A DNA stretch of 64,000 nt from Candidatus Planktophila versatilis (GCF_002288105.1 NZ_CP016774.1:868001-932000), one strand, 5' to 3'; shown: positions 22,478 through 33,149, counted from the first letter of the stretch. The notes: generated from the letters alone by a model not told the origin. Program-made: numbers and translations.

Positions 22478-24609
22478 GGCTTGGTCACCGCAATCTCCTT
22501 CTTCGCTTTTTCTGGGTTCAATATAGATGCAGCCGGTTTCTTGGCCGGTGAGATACGAGGCAACTTAATCGGTGGTTTTCCTTTAGGAAATAACGCTAGT
22601 TCAGGTTTAACAATATTGCCTTGTACGCCGAAGAGAGTCTCATAAATTTCTCGCACACCCACACCTGATGTACTGGCTCCAAAACCACCTTGGCTGACCA
22701 TCATGACAACTGCGTAGCGTGGTTTCTTCGCTGGTGCAAAAGAGGCATACCAAGAGGTATCAGCTTTCTGTGTTCCATTTGAGTTCCTACCAAATACTTG
22801 CGCAGTTCCAGTCTTACCTGCTGTTGGCACTGGAAAACGTGAAAAGATTCCGGCCGAGGTTCCAGACAGGGTGACCTCTTGGAGTGCATCATGCAAGAAA
22901 GCGATGGTTTGCGAATCGGCTGAGATGTCGCCCAACTCTATTGGTTCAAATGTTTGGATTACCTCTCCTTGCTGACTCACCACAGCTTTGGCGATGGTGG
23001 GTTGCCAGATTGTTCCGCCGTTAGCTATCGCTGCATACATTTGAGCTAACTTAATGGGTGTAATCACAGTATCGCCTTGACCGATAGAGAAGTTCACCGC
23101 ATCACCACCACGGATTTTATCTCCGTCTACGCAATTTTCTTGCGCTAGCTGAAGCAGAAATGGCGTTTGCTGCGCCTTTGTTGCGCGATCTCTGTAGTTA
23201 CAGTAAAAAGCTTTATTCTGTTCATACCAAGTCTTCTTATACTCGCGGTCAGCAAGTCTTCCAGCTGATTCAGAAGGTAGATCTACACCTGTTCTTACCC
23301 CCACCTGAAAGCCCTTGGCAGCGTTAAAGAAGTGGTCATTCGGGTTTGATTTAGGCCGTAAACCACCATCTCGCACCCACTCATCGTATGCAATTTGATA
23401 CCAGATAGTGTCACACGAAATTGCGATTGCCTTCTTCATCGAAATCGTTCCTTGGGCCTTACTTTCGAAGTTTTGAAAAGCACGAGTTCCCACTTGCACT
23501 TCCGATGGACACGAATAACTCTTATTCAAGTCATATCCCGCAGCTTTTGATGCTACTACCGAAACTGCTTTAAAGGTAGAGGCCGGAGCATAGAGTCCCT
23601 GTAGCGCCCGGTTCAGTGCTGGTACACCATTGTCTTCGCTATAAAGCGCCTGTGCTTCTTTGATTGTCAGTCCACGTTCAAAGGCATTGGGATCAAAAGA
23701 TGGATAAGAAGCTAGCGCAAGAACTTGACCGTTTCGAACATCAAGAACGACTGCGGCTCCACCATCTGCTCGATATCCCATCGAACGTGCACGCTTTACT
23801 GCTCCCTCCAGCGCTTTTTCACTGGCAGCTTGAAGTCTGACATCTAAACTTGTCACCAAGTGATTGCCGGCAATCGGCTTCGTATCCTGACTCGTATTCG
23901 TCACCGCTTCTTTGCGGTCAACGATAAAAGTTTTTATTCCAGGAACACCACGTAGATATTCATCGTATTCGATTTCAAGCCCGGTCTTACCAATAAATTC
24001 AGAACGGAAGTAGGTGCGCCCATTAGCACCAGCAAGATCTGCCTCTGTCAGTGGCCCGACATAACCCAGCACATGACTACCGGTGACACCCAGTGTTTGC
24101 GGGTAACTTCTAATGGCAACAGGTGTGGCAGAAATTCCAGGATAACGATCTGATCTTTCAACAATGCGCAACGCAAGTGCTGGATCAGCAGATTTGGTAA
24201 TAGGGATAGGTTGGAAACGTGAACCTGTCCAGCAACCAGCACGCACTCCCTTGGGTAACTCACCGCAGAGGCGCGTGCGCTGCCACACATCAGAGTATTG
24301 AAGTCCTAACAACTTAACGAGCTTTCGTAGCACTGCTACGCCCTCATCAGGCAACTTATCAATCACGGTGCGATCAACAGTAATAGCGAGGGCAACCTTG
24401 CTCAGCGCCAGCGGAACGCCGGAAGAATCAACTATAAATCCACGGTTTGCCGGAGTTGCAACATCGCGGCTTTGAATACTCAATGCGGCATCGCGATAGG
24501 TCGGACCTGCTGCAACTTGAAGATAAAAGAGACGGCCAAGGAGTGCGACCATGAGAGAGACAAAAAATATTTGAATCACTAACAAACTTAAGCGTGAGCG
24601 TTGGTTCAT
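22474..24609 (-). CDS. mrdA: Penicillin-binding protein 2, class B transpeptidase
   Basis: PBP2 cross-links the glycan made by RodA in the elongation machinery. It has one N-terminal membrane segment (about residues 7-30), a pedestal domain, and a transpeptidase domain with S344-T-F-K347 (ASTFK), S398-C-D400 and K599-T-G601. The SxN motif reads SCD, a common variant in PBP2 proteins. Length is 711 residues, with a basic Pro/Lys-rich tail. It overlaps rodA and mreD by 4 bases each. Confidence 0.95.
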   Translation of the reverse strand: MNQRSRLSLLVIQIFFVSLMVALLGRLFYLQVAAGPTYRDAALSIQSRDVATPANRGFIVDSSGVPLALSKVALAITVDRTVIDKLPDEGVAVLRKLVKLLGLQYSDVWQRTRLCGELPKGVRAGCWTGSRFQPIPITKSADPALALRIVERSDRYPGISATPVAIRSYPQTLGVTGSHVLGYVGPLTEADLAGANGRTYFRSEFIGKTGLEIEYDEYLRGVPGIKTFIVDRKEAVTNTSQDTKPIAGNHLVTSLDVRLQAASEKALEGAVKRARSMGYRADGGAAVVLDVRNGQVLALASYPSFDPNAFERGLTIKEAQALYSEDNGVPALNRALQGLYAPASTFKAVSVVASKAAGYDLNKSYSCPSEVQVGTRAFQNFESKAQGTISMKKAIAISCDTIWYQIAYDEWVRDGGLRPKSNPNDHFFNAAKGFQVGVRTGVDLPSESAGRLADREYKKTWYEQNKAFYCNYRDRATKAQQTPFLLQLAQENCVDGDKIRGGDAVNFSIGQGDTVITPIKLAQMYAAIANGGTIWQPTIAKAVVSQQGEVIQTFEPIELGDISADSQTIAFLHDALQEVTLSGTSAGIFSRFPVPTAGKTGTAQVFGRNSNGTQKADTSWYASFAPAKKPRYAVVMMVSQGGFGASTSGVGVREIYETLFGVQGNIVKPELALFPKGKPPIKLPRISPAKKPAASILNPEKAKKEIAVTKP

Positions 24610-25127
24610 AGGAGTGATCTAGTTCCAAAGACATTTGCATGTATGTAGGCAAGAATTTTAAGTACTAGCGGTGAGACTATTGCAGTCCAAAATGCTGATC
24701 CCGCCAGTAGAAATGCGATGTGAGAAATACTTCCTAACTCTTGTCCGAGTAGAAACCCCAATAGTAAGAAAACAAATTGACTAGCCACGACTCCGACAGT
24801 GGTAATCAGAACGATGTTGATGGGATTAGAACGAATGTTGTCATCGCCATAACCTAAAAATGCAACACCATATCCGGCCAAAATCAGAACAAGAGTCCAG
24901 TGACCCATTGGGCCAGGCGAACTTTGCGAGAGATCCATCAGGATGCCGGCACCGAAACCGGTAAGAGCGCCAATTTCTGGCGTGCTTAGCGTTGCCCAGA
25001 TAAGAGTAGCGATGAGCAGGAGTGAGAAACCGCCAAGAGGCAATCTGAGTTGAGTAATAAAAGCTTCTTGCAATACATAGATAAAGAGAAAGATTGGGAT
25101 AGAAAGAAGATATCTACGGATTGTCAT
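24606..25127 (-). CDS. mreD: Rod shape-determining protein MreD
   Basis: MreD is a small integral membrane partner of MreC and RodA. I start at ATG 25127 (173 residues, MTIRRYLLSIPIF), 7 nt after the mreC stop, because the first membrane helix begins there; a longer frame into mreC adds a His-rich stretch with no family similarity. Five to six hydrophobic segments are visible, including GALTGFGAGILMDL, where the LMDL segment is typical of MreD. Sequence conservation is low in this family, so position in mreBCD carries much of the call. Confidence 0.9.
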   Translation of the reverse strand: MTIRRYLLSIPIFLFIYVLQEAFITQLRLPLGGFSLLLIATLIWATLSTPEIGALTGFGAGILMDLSQSSPGPMGHWTLVLILAGYGVAFLGYGDDNIRSNPINIVLITTVGVVASQFVFLLLGFLLGQELGSISHIAFLLAGSAFWTAIVSPLVLKILAYIHANVFGTRSLL

Positions 25128-25134
25128 AGTTCCA

Positions 25135-26070
25135 TCATGGCTCTGTGCTGGTAGATGATGATGGAGAAGGTGTTGCATAAATAGTCACTGTGGGAAGTGG
25201 AGTGGGGACAGGTTTGGGCGGTACCAATGCATCTCGAGGATCAGATTCCGGCTTTGCGGTCACAACTGCCACAACTCCGAGTGTGGAGAAGTTGGCATAG
25301 AACCTTACTTCGGCAGTTTGGGTGACAGCGCCCGGTGAGTTATCAACCGAAGTCACCTCGCCTATCGGTACTCCTGGAACAAAGGGGCGTCCGCTATCAC
25401 TTCCACGAGCAAGGAGTGCATCCCCCGCCTTCACAGTCGTGGTGTTATCTAGTAATTGCAAAACACCGGTGCGAGAGCCTTGGCCGCTTAAGATTCCGAT
25501 TTGTTCTGACTTTGCAATACGTGCACCAATTCTAAATGCTGGATCTGATGCAAGTTGAACGAGAGAGCTATCTGGATAGGCAATCTTCACAACTCCAACC
25601 AGACCATAGCCAGAGATCACCGTCATGTTGCTACGAATTCCTGAACTTGTGCCGGCATCAATAGTAATTGTCTGTGTAAATGATGTAGTGGGGCCTTGTG
25701 AAATAACTTTTGCATTAACAACTTTATATCCACCACCACCAGCAAGATTAAGAATGCTCTTTAATTGCTTCAATTGGGCATCGGCGGTTTTTCGATTAAG
25801 CAGAGTGTTACGCAGCGTCTCATTTTCAGCCTTGAGTTTCTCAATTTGGTTGCGGGTGCGCCCCAAGTGAGTGACATCAGATGCAAAATTACGAAATGGA
25901 GTTAGCGCCCAAGAGCCAAATTTTTGCACCGGAGTGAGAGCGGTCTGGGTCCCTGTGCGCACGCCACCAATTACTGATACGCCACGTAGATCCAAAGTAA
26001 TCAGGAAGAGTGAAGTAACAATTAATACGATGATGAGTAAGCGACCGCGGTTGTCGCCGCCGTAGCGCAC
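25135..26070 (-). CDS. mreC: Rod shape-determining protein MreC
   Basis: MreC links cytoplasmic MreB to the extracytoplasmic wall enzymes. After an N-terminal membrane helix (about residues 9-26) comes a coiled-coil segment (near 70-105, RNQIEKLKAENETLRNTLL in part) and then the beta-barrel core with NMTVISGYGLVGVV and GIRSN. The last 40 residues are Pro/Thr/Ser-rich. It starts at GTG, 10 nt after mreB. Length (311) is usual. Confidence 0.93.
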   Translation of the reverse strand: MRYGGDNRGRLLIIVLIVTSLFLITLDLRGVSVIGGVRTGTQTALTPVQKFGSWALTPFRNFASDVTHLGRTRNQIEKLKAENETLRNTLLNRKTADAQLKQLKSILNLAGGGGYKVVNAKVISQGPTTSFTQTITIDAGTSSGIRSNMTVISGYGLVGVVKIAYPDSSLVQLASDPAFRIGARIAKSEQIGILSGQGSRTGVLQLLDNTTTVKAGDALLARGSDSGRPFVPGVPIGEVTSVDNSPGAVTQTAEVRFYANFSTLGVVAVVTAKPESDPRDALVPPKPVPTPLPTVTIYATPSPSSSTSTEP

Positions 26071-26080
26071 AGTTAACTAC

Positions 26081-27112
26081 CTATCGACGAGGCTCGGAGA
26101 TCAAAACCTTTTCAAGGGCTTCAAACTCTTCAATGCATTTTCCGGAGCCTTCAACGACTGCATCCAGCGGACGGTCTGCAATATGAATTGGCATTCCAGT
26201 CTCTTTGCGAAGTCGCTCATCGAGTCCCTTAAGAAGTGCGCCGCCACCTGTCAGAACGATGCCGCGATCCATGAGATCTGAGGAAAGCTCTGGTGGGCAC
26301 TTATCAAGAGTTGCCTTTACTGCGTTAATGATTTGATTGACCGGCTCTTCTAGTGCTTTGCGAATTTCAGCAGCTGTAACGACGATGGTCTTGGGAAGTC
26401 CGGTTGCCAGGTCGCGACCGCGAATTTCAGCATCATTTTCACCCTGAAGTGGGTATGCCGAACCGATAGCCATCTTGATCTCTTCGGCGGTGCGCTCACC
26501 CAAAAGTAGTGAGTATTCGCGCTTGGTCCAGTTAATAATCGATTGATCAAGCTCATCGCCGCCAATACGAATTGATAGCGCGGTGACGATTCCGCCCAGT
26601 GAAATCACGGCAACTTCAGTAGTTCCACCGCCTATATCTACCACCATATTTCCGGTTGGTTCGTGGATGGGAAGACCAGCACCGATTGCAGCAGCCATCG
26701 GCTCTTCAATAATGTAAACCTTACGAGCACCTGCGGCATAGCCAGCATCTTTAACAGCGCGCTGTTCAACGCCAGTAATTCCTGAAGGAACACAGACCAC
26801 TATACGTGGCTTAGCAAGATAACTACGACGATGCACTTTTTGAATAAAGTAACGGAGCATGCGCTCGGTTGTGTCGAAGTCTGCAATCACACCATCTTTA
26901 AGTGGACGAATGGCAACGATGTTGCCAGGTGTGCGACCAATCATCTTCTTAGCTTCAAGTCCAACAGCTAAAATTCCGCCAGTATCTTGGTTAACAGCAA
27001 CAACTGAAGGCTCATTAAGAACGATGCCACGACCTCGAACATAAACAAGGGTGTTTGCAGTTCCTAGGTCAACGGCCATATCGCGGCCTATGAATGACAT
27101 TCTGTTAGACAT
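26081..27112 (-). CDS. mreB: Cell shape-determining actin homologue MreB
   Basis: MreB polymerises under the membrane and positions side-wall synthesis. At 343 residues it contains the actin-type phosphate loops [13 protein letters not shown] (near 16) and [18 protein letters not shown] (key [12 protein letters not shown] near 165), and the adenosine motif [12 protein letters not shown] (near 293). ATG follows GAGGGGAAATAA and touches the ndk stop with no gap. Most mycobacteria and corynebacteria lack MreB, so the full mreBCD-mrdA-rodA set indicates MreB-guided growth here. Confidence 0.97.
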   Translation of the reverse strand: MSNRMSFIGRDMAVDLGTANTLVYVRGRGIVLNEPSVVAVNQDTGGILAVGLEAKKMIGRTPGNIVAIRPLKDGVIADFDTTERMLRYFIQKVHRRSYLAKPRIVVCVPSGITGVEQRAVKDAGYAAGARKVYIIEEPMAAAIGAGLPIHEPTGNMVVDIGGGTTEVAVISLGGIVTALSIRIGGDELDQSIINWTKREYSLLLGERTAEEIKMAIGSAYPLQGENDAEIRGRDLATGLPKTIVVTAAEIRKALEEPVNQIINAVKATLDKCPPELSSDLMDRGIVLTGGGALLKGLDERLRKETGMPIHIADRPLDAVVEGSGKCIEEFEALEKVLISEPRR

Positions 27113-27535
27113 TTATTTCCCCTCAAAGAAGATAGCTATTTCACGTGCAGCTGATTCGGGTGAATCAGAGCCGTGAACAATATTTTGCACAACCTTAGTT
27201 CCTTGATCGCGAGCAAGATCTCCACGGATCGTTCCGGGCGCTGCCACTGTTGGATCTGTAACACCTGCCAATGATCTAAAACCCTCAATGACGCGATTTC
27301 CCTGCGCAACGATGGCAACGATGGGACCTGACATCATGAACTCAACGAGTGGTTCAAAAAATGGTTTGCCTTGATGTTCGGCGTAATGCTTTTCAAGAAG
27401 TGCTCGATCTGCTTGCAACATCCGCATCGCTGCAATGGTGTATCCCTTAGCTTCAATCCGAGCGATTACTTCGCCAACTAATCCACGCGCAACACCATCT
27501 GGCTTAACCAGGACGAGGGTTTTTTCTAGGCTCAC
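27113..27535 (-). CDS. ndk: Nucleoside diphosphate kinase
   Basis: Ndk transfers phosphate from ATP to other NDPs through a phosphohistidine, H121 in NIVHGSDS. It starts [13 protein letters not shown], the family signature, and is 140 residues long. GTG is the start codon; TAGACT ends 7 nt before it, so the mRNA is predicted leaderless, although it lies at the end of the folC-DUF4233 run. The placement between DUF4233 and the mre/rne region follows actinobacterial order. Confidence 0.96.
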   Translation of the reverse strand: MSLEKTLVLVKPDGVARGLVGEVIARIEAKGYTIAAMRMLQADRALLEKHYAEHQGKPFFEPLVEFMMSGPIVAIVAQGNRVIEGFRSLAGVTDPTVAAPGTIRGDLARDQGTKVVQNIVHGSDSPESAAREIAIFFEGK

Positions 27536-27542
27536 AGGGGTC

Positions 27543-27548
27543 AGTCTA
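27543..27548 (-). promoter_or_regulatory. -10 element of ndk, predicted leaderless
   Basis: TAGACT on the minus strand ends 7 nt before the ndk GTG and directly follows the DUF4233 stop codon. No Shine-Dalgarno site is present in the 7 nt. Confidence 0.55.
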
Positions 27549-27884
27549 TTAGGCGTCAGGAGTGCGTGTCGCCATCAGGGCAGCGCGAGCAGCCTCACCC
27601 TTGCGACCCACAATGATGGCAGCAATCCAGAGTCCCCCGAAAATCAGGCCCACGATAGCCATCGATGGCACCACCACGGCATAACCGATCATCAAGATTT
27701 GCAAGAGAGAGCCAAGAATCCACCCGGCTCGTTTCTTTAATAGCCCTGGGGTGAGAAGAAGAAGTATCGCAATAACTGCGCCAGCCACAATTGTCGATGC
27801 CTCGTGGTTATCTTTGGCAAGCAGCATGGCAAAACCCATGATGAAAAATTCCATTACCAATACTGCCGAACCTAGAACGCGCAT
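27549..27884 (-). CDS. DUF4233 membrane protein
   Basis: A 111-residue protein with three to four hydrophobic segments and a basic, Ala-rich C-terminus ([12 protein letters not shown]). It matches the actinobacterial DUF4233 family, whose members sit between folC and ndk (Rv2446c in M. tuberculosis). Function is unknown. The start overlaps the folC stop by one base, so it is co-translated with folC. Confidence 0.88.
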   Translation of the reverse strand: MRVLGSAVLVMEFFIMGFAMLLAKDNHEASTIVAGAVIAILLLLTPGLLKKRAGWILGSLLQILMIGYAVVVPSMAIVGLIFGGLWIAAIIVGRKGEAARAALMATRTPDA

Positions 27885-29242
27885 TACTGATCTACCTTTG
27901 CAAATTTCTTTCTCAGAATTCTACGCGCATCCCCTGCTGTGACAACAGAGCCAGTAACCAAAATTCCAATGGTCTCATCACTGAGCGGCCGGATCGTATC
28001 CTTAATCGCCTTGTCCAGGGCGTCAGCTAACTTCTCGTGCGCAAAGACGCGATCATGTCCGAAGATTTCAATAGCCATCTTTTCTAGCTCATCAATATTG
28101 GTTGAGCGCACAGAACTATTGGTCGTCACGATGATGGAGTCCATTACCTGCTCAAGTTCCAGCAGAATCCCCCGAATATCTTTATCACCCATCGGCGCAA
28201 CTACTCCAATAATCTCATCAAAGGTAAACTCACTTTGAATTGTCTCGGCAATCGCTGCAGCCCCATGCGGATTATGCGCCGCATCTAAAATGATGGTCGG
28301 ATCTCGGTGGAGCACTTCACAGCGCCCAGGAGATGTCACAGCGGCAAATCCCGCGCGCACCGCCTCGATATCTAACTCTTGGTCGCCAAAGAATGCCTCC
28401 ACTGCCACAAGTGCGGCCGCCGCATTTGATGCTTGGTGTTTGCCATGCAAAGGCAAAAAGATATCTTCATACGTATCTTGAGCCCCGCGAATAGTTAACA
28501 ACTGCCCGCCGACTGCAACCGAACGTGACATCACCGCATATTCAATGCCTTCGCGCACAACATCTGCGCCCACCGATGCTGCTCGCTTGAGCAACTCTTT
28601 GGCAGCTTCCGGCTCTTGTTGGGCAAGAACAATAAAACCAGATTCTTTAATGATGCCCGCTTTCGTCTGCGCAATCTCGGCCAGCGTTTCACCCAAATAC
28701 TCAGTGTGATCAAGGTCGATCGGCATCAAAACTGAAACATCTGCCAGGACCACATTGGTGGCATCCCACTCGCCTCCCATGCCTACTTCAATTACACCCA
28801 CATCGATTGGATGCTCGGCAAAAGCAGCGAAAGCAAGGGCGGTGAGGGCTTCAAAGTATGAAATGGGATGTTCGAATTTCGAATCCATCATCTCAATGTA
28901 TGCGGCAATATCGTTGTAAGAAAAGATCAGTGCTTGCGCATCTATTGGTTCACCGTTAATTGCAATTCGCTCCACAAAACTCTCCAGGTGCGGGCTAGTA
29001 AATCGCCCCGTGCGCAGCCCCATCTCAAAGAGAAGTGAATCAATCATGCGCGATGTGGTGGTCTTTCCGTTAGTGCCACCAATGTGAATTGTGGGATAGG
29101 TCAGTTGCGGAGACCCTAAAACATCGACAAGTGCCGCAATCCTCTCCAGGGATGGCTCAATCTGTGTTTCCGGCCAGCGAGTGAGCAGCGCTTTCTCGAT
29201 TGTGTCGAGCAGCTCTTGGTCCTGCGGTGTTATTTCACTCAT
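27884..29242 (-). CDS. folC: Folylpolyglutamate synthase / dihydrofolate synthase
   Basis: FolC adds glutamates to folates and may also make dihydrofolate from dihydropteroate. It is a Mur-ligase-family enzyme of 452 residues with the ATP loop IGGTNGKTTTSRM (near 53), a VIEVGMGGEWDATNVV segment (near 150; usually GLGGRLDATNV, here altered) and ILDAAHNPHGA (near 316). It follows valS without a gap and overlaps DUF4233, so valS-folC-DUF4233 are one unit. Confidence 0.94.
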   Translation of the reverse strand: MSEITPQDQELLDTIEKALLTRWPETQIEPSLERIAALVDVLGSPQLTYPTIHIGGTNGKTTTSRMIDSLLFEMGLRTGRFTSPHLESFVERIAINGEPIDAQALIFSYNDIAAYIEMMDSKFEHPISYFEALTALAFAAFAEHPIDVGVIEVGMGGEWDATNVVLADVSVLMPIDLDHTEYLGETLAEIAQTKAGIIKESGFIVLAQQEPEAAKELLKRAASVGADVVREGIEYAVMSRSVAVGGQLLTIRGAQDTYEDIFLPLHGKHQASNAAAALVAVEAFFGDQELDIEAVRAGFAAVTSPGRCEVLHRDPTIILDAAHNPHGAAAIAETIQSEFTFDEIIGVVAPMGDKDIRGILLELEQVMDSIIVTTNSSVRSTNIDELEKMAIEIFGHDRVFAHEKLADALDKAIKDTIRPLSDETIGILVTGSVVTAGDARRILRKKFAKVDQ

Positions 29243-31822
29243 TTATTTGAGCGCTGCAAGCTGGGCTGTGATCCGCTCAATATCACTTGTTGTCACGGCA
29301 AGTCTTTCTTTAATTTCCTTCACCACATCTGCTGGGGCTTTCGCCATAAATCCTTCATTGTTTAATTTCACTTCCGCTGTCTTGAGATCTTTCTGAGCCG
29401 TGGCAAGGTCTTTGGTAAGGCGGGTGCGCTCTGCTGCTACATCTACCGTGCCAGAGAGATCGAGTTCAACTTTGATTGCGCCAATTTCAACGGAGGCACT
29501 TGGCGTGAATTCAGTAAGTTCTAACTTAAGTAAGAATGCCATCGCAGTTGCATAAGCAGACACATCAGCCGGTGCAATAAATCGACCCGGAATCTTCGCA
29601 CTTGGTTTCACACCTTGGTCATTACGAAAGCGGCGAACTTCGGTAATGACTTTCTGAAGTTCGCCCACAAGTGTTTCTGCCTTCTTATTGATGTGGGCAG
29701 GATCTGCTACTGGCCATTGCGCAGTGACAAGAGTTTCACCGCCCGTAAATGTGGTCCACAGTTCTTCAGTAATAAATGGCATCACTGGGTGTAGCAAGCG
29801 GAAAAGTGTGTCCAGCACATGGCCGAGCACGCGCTGGGATGCAGCCGCGTTACCAGAAGCAAATGCTTCTTTAGAGAGCTCCAGATACCAGTCGCAGAGG
29901 TCATCCCAGGCAAAGTGATAAACAACTTCGCAGGCACGGGCGAACTCATAGCGTTCAAGTAAGCCGGTGTATTCAGCAGTTGTTTCACTTAAACGCGAAA
30001 GCACCCACTTATCGATCTCTGACAAGCTTTCCATCGCTGGCAACGGACCTTGAACAGTTGCCCCGTTCATCATCGCAAAGCGTGTTGCATTCCAGAGTTT
30101 GGTGGCAAAGTTACGAGAACCTGCAATCCAATCTTCGGCCAAAGCCTGATCTTTACCGGGATTTGATCCGCGGGCCAAGGTAAAGCGCAGCGCATCGGCC
30201 CCGTACTTATCAATAAATTCAAGTGGGTCGACCACATTGCCGCGAGATTTGGACATCTTTTTGCCATATTGATCGCGTACAAGTCCATGCAAAACAATGG
30301 TGTGGAAAGGTGGCACGCCATCCATAGCAAAGAGCCCAAACATCATCATGCGTGCTACCCAGAAGAATAAAATGTCATAACCAGTAACAAGAACACTCGT
30401 TGGATAGAACTTCTTCACATCTGCTGTGTTATTCGGCCAGCCGAGAGTTGAAAAAGGCCAGAGCGCGGATGAGAACCAAGTGTCTAGGACATCGGGATCT
30501 TGGGTATAACCAGCGGGCGCTTTTTCACCAGGACCAACTACAACTACTTCATCATTAGGTCCATACCAAACTGGAATTCGATGACCCCACCAGAGCTGGC
30601 GCGAGATACACCAATCATTTAAATTATCGACCCAATCAAAGTAACGAGGTGCCAGCTCTTCTGGTTCAATCCTTACTCGACCATCGCGGACGGCATCGCC
30701 TGCTGCCTGCGCAAGTGTTTCCACCTTTACAAACCACTGTTTTGAAAGACGCGGCTCCACTGTTGTTTCACAGCGTGAACAATGTCCAACTGCGTGAATG
30801 TAAGGACGCTTTTCGGCAACAATCCGTCCCAGCTCGCGCAGCTTTGCAACAACTGCCACACGCGCATCAAAGCGATCCATGCCATCGAATTCTGTGCCCG
30901 TGCCATCCATCACACCGTGCTCGTTCATGATGACAACAAAAGGAACATTGTGGCGAAGAGCCATTTCAAAGTCATTCGGGTCGTGGGCTGCAGTGACCTT
31001 AACCGCACCAGTACCAAAGTCAGGGTCAACTAATTCATCGGCGATGATGGGGATCATGCGATTAACCAATGGCAGCATCACTTCGGTGCCAATCAGGTGT
31101 TTGTAGCGAGGATCATCTGGGTGCACAGCCACTGCGCCATCGCCCATCATTGTTTCCGCGCGCGTAGTTGCAACAACAATGCTTTGCTCGCCATCGCCAT
31201 AGCGAACTGAGACAAATTCGCCAGCATCATCTTGATGTTCAACTTCAATATCAGAAAGGGCTGTGAGGCAACGTGGGCACCAGTTAATGATGCGCTCTGC
31301 CCGATAAATCAGCCCTTGATCAAATAACTTCTTAAATATTGTTAAAACAGCCTGCGAAAGATTCTCATCCATTGTGAAAGCTTCGCGAGACCAATCCACG
31401 CTATCGCCAAGTCGCTTCATCTGTCCAAGAATTTGTCCGCCAGATTCAGCTTTCCACTCCCACACTTTCTTCACAAAATCTTCGCGACCTAAATCATGAC
31501 GAGAAAGCCCCTTAGTCGCTAATTGTTTTTCCACAACATTCTGCGTTGCAATTCCGGCATGGTCCATTCCAGGAAGCCAGAGCGCTTCAAAACCTTGCAT
31601 GCGCTTCATGCGAGTGAGGCAATCTTGCAGAGTTTGATCGAGTGCGTGGCCGATATGTAAATTGCCAGTGACATTCGGTGGTGGAATAACGATGGTAAAT
31701 GGTTCTTTAGATGAGTTGGCATCGGCCGTGAAGTAGCCAGCGTCTAACCACTTTTTATAGAGCGGGCCTTCGATTTCACTCGGCGTAAATGCCGGTGCTA
31801 GCTCGCGCTTTTCTAAAGACAT
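29243..31822 (-). CDS. valS: Valyl-tRNA synthetase
   Basis: This is a class Ia synthetase charging tRNA-Val (EC 6.1.1.9), with an editing domain that removes threonine. The HIGH motif is at 56-59 (NLHIGHAL) and KMSKS lies near 525 (GKKMSKSRG). A Cys motif (WCPRCLTALSD) and an anticodon-binding domain are present, and the last 65 residues form a coiled coil (ERTRLTKDLATAQKDL region). Length 859 is normal. A -10-like TAGACT precedes the ATG by 7 nt, suggesting a leaderless mRNA. Confidence 0.97.
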   Translation of the reverse strand: MSLEKRELAPAFTPSEIEGPLYKKWLDAGYFTADANSSKEPFTIVIPPPNVTGNLHIGHALDQTLQDCLTRMKRMQGFEALWLPGMDHAGIATQNVVEKQLATKGLSRHDLGREDFVKKVWEWKAESGGQILGQMKRLGDSVDWSREAFTMDENLSQAVLTIFKKLFDQGLIYRAERIINWCPRCLTALSDIEVEHQDDAGEFVSVRYGDGEQSIVVATTRAETMMGDGAVAVHPDDPRYKHLIGTEVMLPLVNRMIPIIADELVDPDFGTGAVKVTAAHDPNDFEMALRHNVPFVVIMNEHGVMDGTGTEFDGMDRFDARVAVVAKLRELGRIVAEKRPYIHAVGHCSRCETTVEPRLSKQWFVKVETLAQAAGDAVRDGRVRIEPEELAPRYFDWVDNLNDWCISRQLWWGHRIPVWYGPNDEVVVVGPGEKAPAGYTQDPDVLDTWFSSALWPFSTLGWPNNTADVKKFYPTSVLVTGYDILFFWVARMMMFGLFAMDGVPPFHTIVLHGLVRDQYGKKMSKSRGNVVDPLEFIDKYGADALRFTLARGSNPGKDQALAEDWIAGSRNFATKLWNATRFAMMNGATVQGPLPAMESLSEIDKWVLSRLSETTAEYTGLLERYEFARACEVVYHFAWDDLCDWYLELSKEAFASGNAAASQRVLGHVLDTLFRLLHPVMPFITEELWTTFTGGETLVTAQWPVADPAHINKKAETLVGELQKVITEVRRFRNDQGVKPSAKIPGRFIAPADVSAYATAMAFLLKLELTEFTPSASVEIGAIKVELDLSGTVDVAAERTRLTKDLATAQKDLKTAEVKLNNEGFMAKAPADVVKEIKERLAVTTSDIERITAQLAALK

Positions 31823-31829
31823 GGAGCGC

Positions 31830-31835
31830 AGTCTA
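31830..31835 (-). promoter_or_regulatory. -10 element of valS, predicted leaderless
   Basis: TAGACT on the minus strand ends 7 nt before the valS ATG, in the 21-nt gap after clpX. No Shine-Dalgarno site is seen. Confidence 0.55.
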
Positions 31836-31843
31836 GTTTACCT

Positions 31844-33142
31844 TTACGCGCTTTTCTCCTCTGTGTTCTTCTCACGACGAGAAGCGCGCTTAGCAATATC
31901 GCCAGTGCGTGGCAGCAAGGTCGGAGCAGCGCCATCTGTGATGCAACTCTTTTCGATGATTACCTTGGCGACATCTGTGCGGCTCGGGATCTCATACATG
32001 ACCCCAAGTAATACTGATTCCATGATGGCGCGTAGTCCACGTGCACCAGTCCCGCGAATGAGTGCAAGGTCGGCCACCGCTTCCAGGGCTTCCTCTGAAA
32101 ATTCGAGTTCCACATCATCTAGATCAAAGAGCTTCTGATACTGCTTTACCAGCGCATTCTTTGGCTCGGTAAGAATCTGCATTAGAGCTGGCTTATCAAG
32201 ATTTTCAACGCTGGTAAGAACCGGCAGGCGACCAATGAATTCAGGAATCATTCCAAACTTGAGCAGGTCTTCTGGCATGACATCGGCAAAGATGTCTCTG
32301 CGATTCTTCTCCTCCGCGCTCTGAAGTTCAGCTCCGAAACCAACGCCGGCCGAACCACTGCGTGATTCAATAATTTTATCGAGGCCAGCAAATGCACCGC
32401 CGACGATAAAGAGAACGTTTGTGGTATCAATCTGAATAAATTCTTGATGTGGGTGCTTGCGACCACCTTGTGGTGGAACAGAGGCAACTGTTCCTTCTAA
32501 AATCTTAAGCAGCGCTTGCTGAACACCTTCACCTGAAACATCTCGAGTAATAGATGGGTTTTCAGATTTGCGAGCCACCTTATCGATTTCATCGATATAG
32601 ATGATTCCGGTCTCAGCCTTTTTCACATCGTAATCGGCAGCCTGTAAAAGCTTGAGCAAAATGTTCTCAACATCTTCCCCGACATAACCTGCCTCGGTGA
32701 GCGCTGTTGCATCTGCAATAGCAAAGGGGACATTGAGCATACGTGCCAGAGTTTGCGCCATCAGTGTCTTACCGCAGCCTGTAGGACCAAGCAGGAGAAT
32801 ATTTGATTTCGCGAGCTCGACTCCATCTTCATTGCGGGAATCTCCAGATTGCACACGCTTGTAGTGGTTATAGACAGCAACCGAAAGTGACTTCTTTGCC
32901 CGATCTTGGCCAATCACATATTGATCAAGGAAATCAAAGATGGCGTGTGGCTTAGGAAGTTCACTTAAACCAAGTGAGGAAGCCTCGGAGAGTTCTTCAA
33001 CGATGATCTCGTTACAGAGTTCAATACATTCATCGCAGATATAAACGCCTGGACCTGCAATAAGTTTCTTAACCTGCTTCTGCGTTTTGCCGCAGAAGGA
33101 GCACTTGAGGAGGTCGTTAGCTTCGCCAATTCGGGTGGACAT
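31844..33142 (-). CDS. clpX: ATP-dependent Clp protease ATP-binding subunit ClpX
   Basis: ClpX unfolds substrates and feeds them to ClpP. The N-terminal zinc-binding domain has cysteines at 14, 17, 36 and 39; the AAA+ core has GPTGCGKT at 119-126, Walker [11 protein letters not shown], and the ClpP-docking loop as IGF-type GVGFGAEL (near 272). Its 432-residue length is normal. It lies upstream of valS and downstream of an MFS gene that separates it from clpP1-clpP2. TATCCT 7 nt before the ATG suggests a leaderless start. Confidence 0.97.
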   Translation of the reverse strand: MSTRIGEANDLLKCSFCGKTQKQVKKLIAGPGVYICDECIELCNEIIVEELSEASSLGLSELPKPHAIFDFLDQYVIGQDRAKKSLSVAVYNHYKRVQSGDSRNEDGVELAKSNILLLGPTGCGKTLMAQTLARMLNVPFAIADATALTEAGYVGEDVENILLKLLQAADYDVKKAETGIIYIDEIDKVARKSENPSITRDVSGEGVQQALLKILEGTVASVPPQGGRKHPHQEFIQIDTTNVLFIVGGAFAGLDKIIESRSGSAGVGFGAELQSAEEKNRRDIFADVMPEDLLKFGMIPEFIGRLPVLTSVENLDKPALMQILTEPKNALVKQYQKLFDLDDVELEFSEEALEAVADLALIRGTGARGLRAIMESVLLGVMYEIPSRTDVAKVIIEKSCITDGAAPTLLPRTGDIAKRASRREKNTEEKSA

Positions 33143-33149
33143 GGGTGTA

